Source: Ilex aquifolium (Eukaryota > Streptophyta > Magnoliopsida > Aquifoliales > Aquifoliaceae). Taken from it: 64,000 bases of DNA. The translations under genes were made by a program, and so were the position numbers. Every line of letters starts with the position of its first letter. The stretch's first letter is position 1. Below, one piece after another: positions 57,626 to 64,000 of the stretch. The notes under the pieces were generated by a model. It was not told the DNA's origin, searched no databases, and worked only from the letters and a program-made list of their open reading frames with translations. The stretch covers positions 39,753,744-39,817,743 of the forward strand of contig OX637393.1 of the NCBI GenBank assembly GCA_951799425.1, written 5' to 3'.

Positions 57626-58700
57626 CTAGTATTTATACTTTTTAGTGTACAGTTGCTTTTATTTATGTTATTTTTATGTCACTTACTTTCTTTGGTTGTA
57701 TAATATTGTTTTTTTTGAGTTTCAGATATTAGCGCTTTTATCGAAGCTAAATTGCAAGGTGTTTTCTAACCATACTCATTTTTTTTTTACTGTCCTTCAT
57801 TGAATATCATACCTTGTTGTTTCATTAAGGACAATGCATGACTCAATTTGGGGGGTGAGATGCACCATTTGCATGTTATACCAATGTATTCACGCCTGCC
57901 GACATTAAAAAAAAAAAAAAAAAGTCAGAGGGATGCCTTTATTAGGCCTCCCACTTTTTCTTTTTTTTTTCTTCCCCCATCACCGGTGTTGGTCCCCCCT
58001 TCTTCTTCTTCTTTTCTTCTGCCTACCGACACTTGCTTTAAAAAAAAAGGGGGGGCCTCCCATTCTTTTTCTTCTTTTCTTCTGCCTGCCGACACTCGCT
58101 TTCAATAAAAAAAAAAAAAAAAAAAAACAAAGTCAGAGGGATGCCTTTATTAGGCCTCCCACTTTTTCTTTTTTTCTTCCCCCATCACCGGTGTTTGTTC
58201 CCCCCCTTTCTTCTTTCTTCTTCTCTTCTTCTTCTTCTTCTTCTTCGTCGTCGTCGTCGTTCTCTCTGTTCTCTGTAAAAACAACTCACCCCCTGTAAAT
58301 TCATGACCATATACACCGACGACCCAGTCCTTTGTTTAATAATTTGCCTTATATGTTTGTATTTGTACTTGGGTGCTCTTTTTGTTCTCGCACTTAGGAT
58401 GAGGGGTTTTCAGCGTATCCCAGATCTCCCTCGAGTTGAGTAATTGTTGTGTTTTGTTTGTAGGAATCGGCAGCTGAACAGATCTCTACCCTATAACCTC
58501 ATTTCCAAACTTCATAAACTGGTAAATTCGAAACATTGGGGACAATGTTCAGTTTAGATTGGGGGGTGTGGATCTACTTTCTCTTTCTCTAGTTTCGTAT
58601 TTGTAATTCCAGTTTTAGATAAAAAAAAAAAAAGGGTTCTGTTTATTTTTATTTTGGATTGCGTATTTTTTACAGTATTTGTGCCTATATTTCATGATCA
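57626..58700 (+). other. Athila spacer with internal duplication
   Basis: Noncoding. A segment at 57905-58000 (AAAGTCAGAGGGATGCCTTT then a CTTCCCCCATCACCGGTGTT block) is repeated at 58115-58205. Two TTGGGGGGTG tracts (57849 and 58559) resemble the terminal polypurine tract. TTTTTTACAG at 58666-58675 is a good splice acceptor before the following ORF. Confidence 0.6.
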
Positions 58701-58778
58701 CATCGGATGCAGCTTCAATCGTCTTTGTAACTGGCAGACGTTAAAGAACCAGATAGGGTGTCTCTAATTTTAGCAAGC

Positions 58779-59183
58779 ATGGATAGTAGACTTTTTTGGT
58801 TCAGTTTAGGCGTTTTACGCACCTTTCCATCCGATGTGTATGCTGTGATAATGAAAAAGGCAAGAGTTGTGAGACAAATTGAAATCCGGGAAGCACAAGC
58901 AAACCCATTGTGTGGCAGAAGTAGTTATGCTAAACGTCGTCGTGCCAAACGATTGGGTGCTTGTAAAGAATGTGGCAGGTGTTTTCACATGAAAAAATAC
59001 AATCAGTGTTCTGAACCAATTTCGGGTCGTGCAACCGATCGATTAAACTGGATAGTGTATGGGCAGAGTAAGGATTTTCCTGACACGCCATTCTATTCCA
59101 GCCCGGGACTTACACGTTATGTGTTACAAGAAGTTGGAAGGGTCACTAATACTGATATAGACACAAGCGATGACTCGGATTAG
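58779..59183 (+). CDS. Virus-like cysteine-rich nucleic-acid-binding ORF in Athila
   Basis: An intact 134-aa ORF sits where Athila elements may carry an env-like gene. The first in-frame ATG is 58779; the frame extends to 58758 without ATG. A hydrophobic N-terminal part containing PSDVYAVIMKKA is followed by RSSYAKRRRAKRL, then a Cys cluster CX2CX2CX8C, then a unique C-terminus ending in acidic DTSDDSD. The order (short helical part with P-x-DV, basic RS-x-YA-x-RRRA block, Cys finger, then an R-x-x-x-L-x-x-x-x-x-G segment) resembles the small cysteine-rich nucleic-acid-binding proteins of carlaviruses and relatives (Betaflexiviridae), some of which suppress RNA silencing. The last finger Cys appears missing. 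A retroelement-specific protein with convergent features is the alternative. It has no stops although gag-pol has several. Expression would need internal initiation or splicing to 58675. Confidence 0.5.
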   Translation: MDSRLFWFSLGVLRTFPSDVYAVIMKKARVVRQIEIREAQANPLCGRSSYAKRRRAKRLGACKECGRCFHMKKYNQCSEPISGRATDRLNWIVYGQSKDFPDTPFYSSPGLTRYVLQEVGRVTNTDIDTSDDSD

Positions 59184-60888
59184 ATTTTGACTAATAAAGA
59201 CAAAGCTGTGGAAAAACGTGTTTTGGGATGAAGATTAAGGGTCCGAACTCTTTTGTAAAATATTTTTGTACAAAGTCTTGTTGTTGAAATAAAAATGTGG
59301 GCCGAGTAAGGAATGTCCTAAAATACCAACCTATAGCGTGGGTAGGGACTGATCCTGAGACGCCATAAATTTTCAAGTTCAATTTATGCATTTTATCTTC
59401 TGTTAATTTTCATAGATAAATATGTATGTAAATAACTTTGATTTTATTTGATTTCGAATTCCAGTATTAAAAAAAAAACTCACTTCCTTGAAAAATGGTA
59501 TTTTCTCTATGCTTAAATGTCAAATGTATATTGTTATTTGTTATTCTTAAGGTACAGAATGATCAGACTCGAAAATAGAATCGGTATATAATCGACATTC
59601 CATGAAAAAACCTGACATTACCAGTGGAGATGACAAAGAATACCATGGTAAGTTTTGAGCCTTACCATACTTTTGAGAGATAATTAACATTTATTCAAGT
59701 AAGGTCTTTCACTCTCTATTTTTGAATAATCTCATTAAATTTGCTTTGATTGACGCAACTAAGGCAATCTGTTGACATATCCCCCAAGAAATCTATTCAT
59801 ACGACACATACATGTGCACATACTTGAGAAATGATCTTAGGCCATCTTTGATTTGATATTGAGCCTTAGCCATTTCTTCTACAAAATTATTTCCTTAGTC
59901 AGCCATGTTTAAGCCCTCAATATATGATTTCTTCTTTGATAAACCCAAATGTTTACCAAGCCACAAGAAAACATACTGAACACACCATTGCTATCTAATT
60001 TTCTTGCACACTCTTATAAATCAATATGACATAGAAATGCAAGGGAATGGAAAAACTGTGGAGGCTACTTTTCGATGACAAGGAGAATCAATGGGAACAA
60101 TTGAAAAAAAAAAAAAAAAACGTTAGAAAAAGTGTGCTACACTACATAAACAGAAGATAGCTTTTGAAAACCTCCGACGTCATTTCGTTAGCCACTGACC
60201 TCTGGCCATGCTACAACCTATGAAAAGCCCTAATTGATCTCAATTCTGTTACATGCGTGTGTTGTTAATCAAAATTGGGGTATGGTAAATAATATTTCTT
60301 TAAATTGTATCAATATTCCTTCATGAGATTATGCCAAACATGATTAGTTTGTTTCCTTAAACTTCACTCCCTTCCTAATTGTGTATGTGATTTTTCGATT
60401 GGCCACCCTCTGATCACATGCCCGTGAGAGACAAGTCACTATAATCGGAGCAAACTTTTGCTGAGAGCATTCTACGAGAGGTTTGTGAAATCGAAGCTAT
60501 CCATGGAAGGTAGTAAAATGGAGTGTTTATTATATAACAATTCTTGTTGCTAGAATGATCATTCTTACTACATAGGGAATTTCAAATACCAATATAACAA
60601 GTGTTTATTTTTGCATATATTACGTACCAATGATAGAGAAGTGTTCTATTTTGCTAAAAAAAAAAAAAAACAATTCGGCGTCTCAACGATCATGGTGCTA
60701 ATGCATATACACATATTTTCAACTGGAGTTTGTAGGTAGCTTCACTGGAAACCTTCACGAGACAAAACTCGTCCACTAGGGATCACCTAGGGGTTTAACG
60801 GCTTGTTGCATATGCTAAATGCAATCGTGTTATCTACGAAAGTGGTTTTGTTAAGTTGTTATTTATTACTAGGGACTAGTAATGTTTA
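59184..60888 (+). other. Athila 3' spacer, nothing recognised
   Basis: AT-rich internal sequence of the element. No frame above chance. Confidence 0.5.
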
Positions 60889-60900
60889 GGTTGGGGGGTG
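60889..60900 (+). other. Athila polypurine tract
   Basis: GGTTGGGGGGTG immediately precedes the 3' LTR. Confidence 0.75.
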
Positions 60901-62594
60901 TGATTAACCCTAATTAATGCAAAATGTAATTAAGTTAATAGGTCAATTGTGTAATTAAATAAAGTTAAACTAGTCAAAATAAATCTAATTAGGGTTAATG
61001 TGTGAATTAATGATAATGCATTAATTGTTGTTCTTTTCAGGATTTCTTTATGTCAAAGTTACAAATTACCGGGGAGCCAATTATCAAAGCAAAGGGAGAT
61101 CAAAGTGTAAATCAAGATCTTCTTGATATTTGTAAATAAAGATCTTTTAGGATATTTGTAAATCAAAATCTTTTAGGATATTTGTAAATAAAGATCTTTT
61201 AGGATATTTGTAATTTGGATGCCTCTAAATACCCCCCTTTGGGGGCTTGTAATCATAATCTTTCTCTTGTAACATTTTTCTTGTAAAGAGCATTTCTTCC
61301 TAATGGAAAACACTCCAAAAGTCTTGATTGCTTTCTTGTATCATCTACCAAGTAGTTATTGATGTTTTTTAGTTATTGTTTTCTTTTATGTATTATCATA
61401 TCTTGGTTGTGAATTAAACACCAAGTAGTTATTGTTTTGTTTTATGTATTATCATATCTTGGTTGTGAATTAAACACCAAGTAATTATTGTTTTCTTTTA
61501 TGTTATTATTATCTCTTGGTTGTGAATTAAACACCAAGTAGTTATTGCTTTCTTTTATGTATTATCATCTCTTGGTTGTGAATTAAACACCAAGTAGTTA
61601 TTGCTTTCTTTTATATTATTACTTTCTTTTATTGTATTATCATCTCTTGGTTGTGGATTAAACACCAAGTAATTATTGCTTTCTTTTAATTTAAGTATTG
61701 TTTTCTTTTACTTCCATTGTTGGAGCTTCCTTCTTCCCCTTAGAGGAGTGAAACTCTTCCACTTTTCTAGAGCTTTACCAAAACCGTGAAGGGTGGAACG
61801 TGATTCACTCATTCTTTGTCGAAGATCGGCTTTCTTGTTGTAATATGTCGAAGTTATATTGATGCATTTCTTTATGCTTAGCTTAATCTTTATTTCTTCA
61901 TAAATGTCTTCCCATTTCATTGTTGTTTCCCTTTTAAGCATGAGTAGCTAAGCTTTTTAGTTGGCTAGTCCAAAAGGAGACCTCAATTTGGGAATGCTAT
62001 TTCAACTCTTTTTCTCTCCTTCCCTCAGAGTACGGTGGTTCGGTTTGAGTGGGTAGAAAGTGGATGAGATAGTGAGTTTTTGATATTCCGTAGACTTGTC
62101 ACGGTTTATGCTTAGATCCTCACTCAATCTCGTCCCTAACTTCCCACGAATCAATCGTTCACCTATGCTCTATTAGAGGAATGATTTGAGTTGAATTGGT
62201 ATTTCCATTGGAGTGACCCCTAGGACTAGCCAACACTTATTTTCCACTCAGATTTCACCACAAGACAAACCACAAACCCAACTTCAAACAACAAAAGATT
62301 TTTACTTTCTTTTGTACCAGAATCACCTTCATGATGATACAACTCCTTCCCTGAGGAGACGACATTGGAATACTTTTCTAAGTAAAACACGACCTGCAAA
62401 AGTCTTCTTGCGCTTGGGAAGCACTTTTGTTCATTCACATCCCGCATTTTTAACATTCCATTTCCCCATTTTCTTGCCCTTTCTTTTGACATCATCCCTA
62501 AGGGAAAGTGACACTTCCCTTCATCCATACATCATATATACATCATTGAGGGAGATGTTAAGAGGTTAGGAGTAACAAAGGTTTCTACCAAGCA
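60901..62594 (+). repeat. Athila 3' LTR
   Basis: 1694 bp, same ends as the 5' LTR. It has fewer short-repeat units and a mutated TATA box. Confidence 0.9.
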
Positions 62595-62735
62595 CGAGCC
62601 TTTGGTCCAATAGTACTCCTTACCTTGTGAAGGCTTTGCCTTCTTGAGGTCAATTGTTCAAGTCCCCTTTCCCCCTCCCCTCCCCCCCCCCCCCCCCCAA
62701 AAAAAAAGAAAAAAAGAAAAAGAAAAAGAAAAAGG
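62595..62735 (+). repeat. Probable SINE remnant with C/A-rich tail
   Basis: CCTTTGGTCCAATAGTACTCC (box-A-like) and GAGGTCAATTGTTCAAGTCC (box-B-like) are followed by a poly(C) run and AAAAAG repeats. The Athila LTR abuts it, so the Athila element may have inserted at its edge. No TSD seen. Confidence 0.4.
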
Positions 62736-63367
62736 AGTGTCATACTATTTTATTTATTGTCTATTGGTCAAATTGATGAATATGTACAACTTAGAAATGC
62801 TTCGGCAGTGGAATACTATATAAATTCCACTTTTTGGTATGGTCAAAAAGTGAAAAATAATTAATTTTATCTAAAAAAATAATAGGTGAAATAAAAAAGA
62901 CGGTATGTGAATTAAAAAAAAAAGTAATAAGTGAACAAGAAAAATAAAAAAGATCTTAAAAGTTAATAAACTCCGCCCACAAATGAAATAAATAGTCAAA
63001 AAAAAGTAGTAAGATATCAAAATTTTTTGTTAGACCATCTCCGATGAAAATCCAAACTCTTACTCAAATTTGAGTAAAAAAAAGAGTAAAAAATTTGATT
63101 TGTTATAGACTTCTCTAATGGAGAAATTTAAATTTAAATGAGAGTAAAATATAATATTTGAATTTTTAAAGGATGATGAAATCTCACTATTATAAATTTG
63201 AGTTTTTAAAAAAAAAAGTTTCTTTTCATTTAAATTGAAGAAATATTTTAAATGATTTTTACCCAAATTTAAATTTAAGTACCAAAAAAAAAAAAGTAAG
63301 ATGTTCTTAGTATCATAGTCAAATCCGCTTTGGCTTTTTTAAAGATTTTTTTTACCACGGAGGCCAT
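62736..63367. other. AT-rich DNA upstream of the RLP gene
   Basis: Contains a possible MITE-like stretch (63030-63310) with AGACCATCTCCGATG, CTCTAATGGAGAAATTTAAA and their inverted partners. No gene. Confidence 0.4.
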
Positions 63368-63376
63368 TATATATAA
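63368..63376 (+). promoter_or_regulatory. Putative TATA box of the RLP gene
   Basis: TATATATAA lies about 98 bases before the ATG, a reasonable distance for a plant core promoter. The Athila 3' LTR ends about 770 bases upstream. Confidence 0.5.
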
Positions 63377-63473
63377 TTGAGCTACAAAACATACATCACA
63401 AAGATAAGAAAAGAGTTCCAAGTGTTAGGGAGGATAACATTCTCTCTCTGTCTCTACTTTTGTTTGTTTTGTC

Positions 63474-63816
63474 ATGGAGTATCATCTGGTGCTGTATTTG
63501 TTGACACTTTTGGGTTGTGGGCTACTTCATTTTCAGGCTCATGGAAGCTTAGCTTGCTTGGAAGAAGAGAGAGTTGGGCTCTTGAAATTGAAAGAAGCCT
63601 TCCATCTCCCAAATGCGTCTGCTTCTCTTCCTTCATGGGGTGTTGAGGAGATAGACTGTTGCAGGTGGGAAAGGGTCACGTGTGATAGCGTGACAAAGCG
63701 AGTGATAGGACTCTCTCTCCGTTTTGCAACAGGAGAACTGGAGTTCCTCAACGCCTCTTTGTTCCTTCCCTTTCAGGAACTACAAAATTTAAGCTTGGCA
63801 TTGAACCTTCTTAAAG
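63474..63816 (+). CDS. LRR receptor-like protein, first exon
   Basis: The ATG opens a signal peptide (MEYHLVLYLLTLLGCGLL, cut near AHGSLA), then the N-terminal LRR cap typical of plant RLPs: CLEEERVGLLKLKEAF, SLPSWGVEEIDCCRWERVTC with the paired Cys, and RVIGLSLRF before the first repeat (ELQNLSLALNLLKG). A donor, TTAAAG/GTCTCT, at 63817 ends the exon in phase 1; past it the frame runs into CA-repeat sequence with no LRR character. Early introns after the first LRR are common in the RLP1/RLP13-15 and Cuscuta-receptor-like group. The rest lies beyond the window. It is probably a paralogue of the gene ending at 376 and acts as a cell-surface receptor; ligand unknown. Confidence 0.85.
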
Positions 63817-64000
63817 GTCTCTCTCTCTCACACACACACACACAAACGCTGAAACGCACAACATTTCCCTGCAAGCCATATATATATATATATATTTGTT
63901 CTAATGAATTTTGTAGGTGAAGAGTGAGTTAACTGGGTTGTACACACCTAGACAATGTTGCGATGAATAAGTGAACCTAGGTTAGGAAATATTGTCTGCT
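63817..64000 (+). other. Start of RLP intron 1
   Basis: GT donor, (CT)n and (CA)n runs and a TA microsatellite. The intron continues past the window edge. Confidence 0.65.

Larger units (their letters stand above)
50099..62594 (+). mobile_element. Athila-type Ty3/gypsy retrotransposon, gag-pol broken
   Basis: LTRs of 1738 and 1694 bp (TGATTAACC...CTACCAAGCA) flank a tRNA-Asp primer-binding site, a single-frame gag-pol with several lesions, a long 3' region and a polypurine tract. The RT motif FMDDFSVFG, the tRNA-Asp primer and the 3' region place it in Athila. The LTRs differ by roughly 1.5-2 percent by eye plus repeat-number indels, so it is older than the Tat element. Flanking pentamers TGGGC and CGAGC do not match, which suggests recombination between elements or mutation after insertion. 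Confidence 0.88.

Noticed and set aside
57848-58298. ORFs of 86 and 121 codons rich in Phe/Ser/Leu
   Set aside because: They cover T- and CTT-rich repeats and an internal duplication in the Athila spacer; no domain.

Overview
This is nuclear DNA of a flowering plant, most likely a woody eudicot; the species cannot be named from the sequence. The evidence is plant LRR receptor-like protein (RLP) genes at both edges, GT-AG introns, Tat- and Athila-type Ty3/gypsy elements, a CACTA transposon, hAT-like MITEs and an AT-rich background. The only host genes in place are two RLP fragments on the + strand: the 3' end of one at 2-376 and the first exon of another at 63474-63816. They look like neighbours in a tandem RLP cluster, now separated by about 63 kb of transposable elements.

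Layout. 0.4-14.7 kb: decayed intergenic DNA with an LTR fragment, MITEs, a GGN array and a degenerate Lys/Glu-rich stretch. 14717-28167: a complete, young Tat-lineage retrotransposon with 686-bp LTRs, a GGTTA target-site duplication (TSD) and an uninterrupted 1822-aa Gag-Pol. On its minus strand, between pol and the 3' LTR, are two tandem, related, intron-containing genes of the plant 'gypsy-type transposon' (Transposase_28) family. It split an older DUF4283/zinc-knuckle fossil. 28.2-40.5 kb: MITEs, a probable Tekay/Del solo LTR with a nested Copia-like LTR, an L1-ORF1-like fossil, a hAT-like element with an 8-bp TSD and a perfect 160-bp tandem duplication.

40539-48819: a non-autonomous CACTA element (TIR CACTACAACAAAAA, TSD AAT). 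It carries arrays of GCGACG hairpins, a 2.8-kb minisatellite and pieces of three unrelated host genes: a plasmodesmata-located DUF26 protein (PDLP), an OTU7-like SEC-C protein and a brassinosteroid-type cytochrome P450. The PDLP piece keeps a full ectodomain exon and could encode a chimeric 319-aa membrane protein. A SINE with a 13-bp TSD lies beside it. 50099-62594: an Athila-type element with a broken gag-pol but an intact 134-aa ORF (58779-59183) that resembles plant-virus (carlavirus-type) cysteine-rich nucleic-acid-binding proteins.

The genes do not form one pathway; the window is a nest of mobile elements between two immune-receptor genes. The best novelty candidates are the three-gene CACTA capture with its chimeric PDLP, the virus-like ORF in the Athila element, and the paired antisense genes of the Tat element. 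All family assignments are by eye, with no database search.
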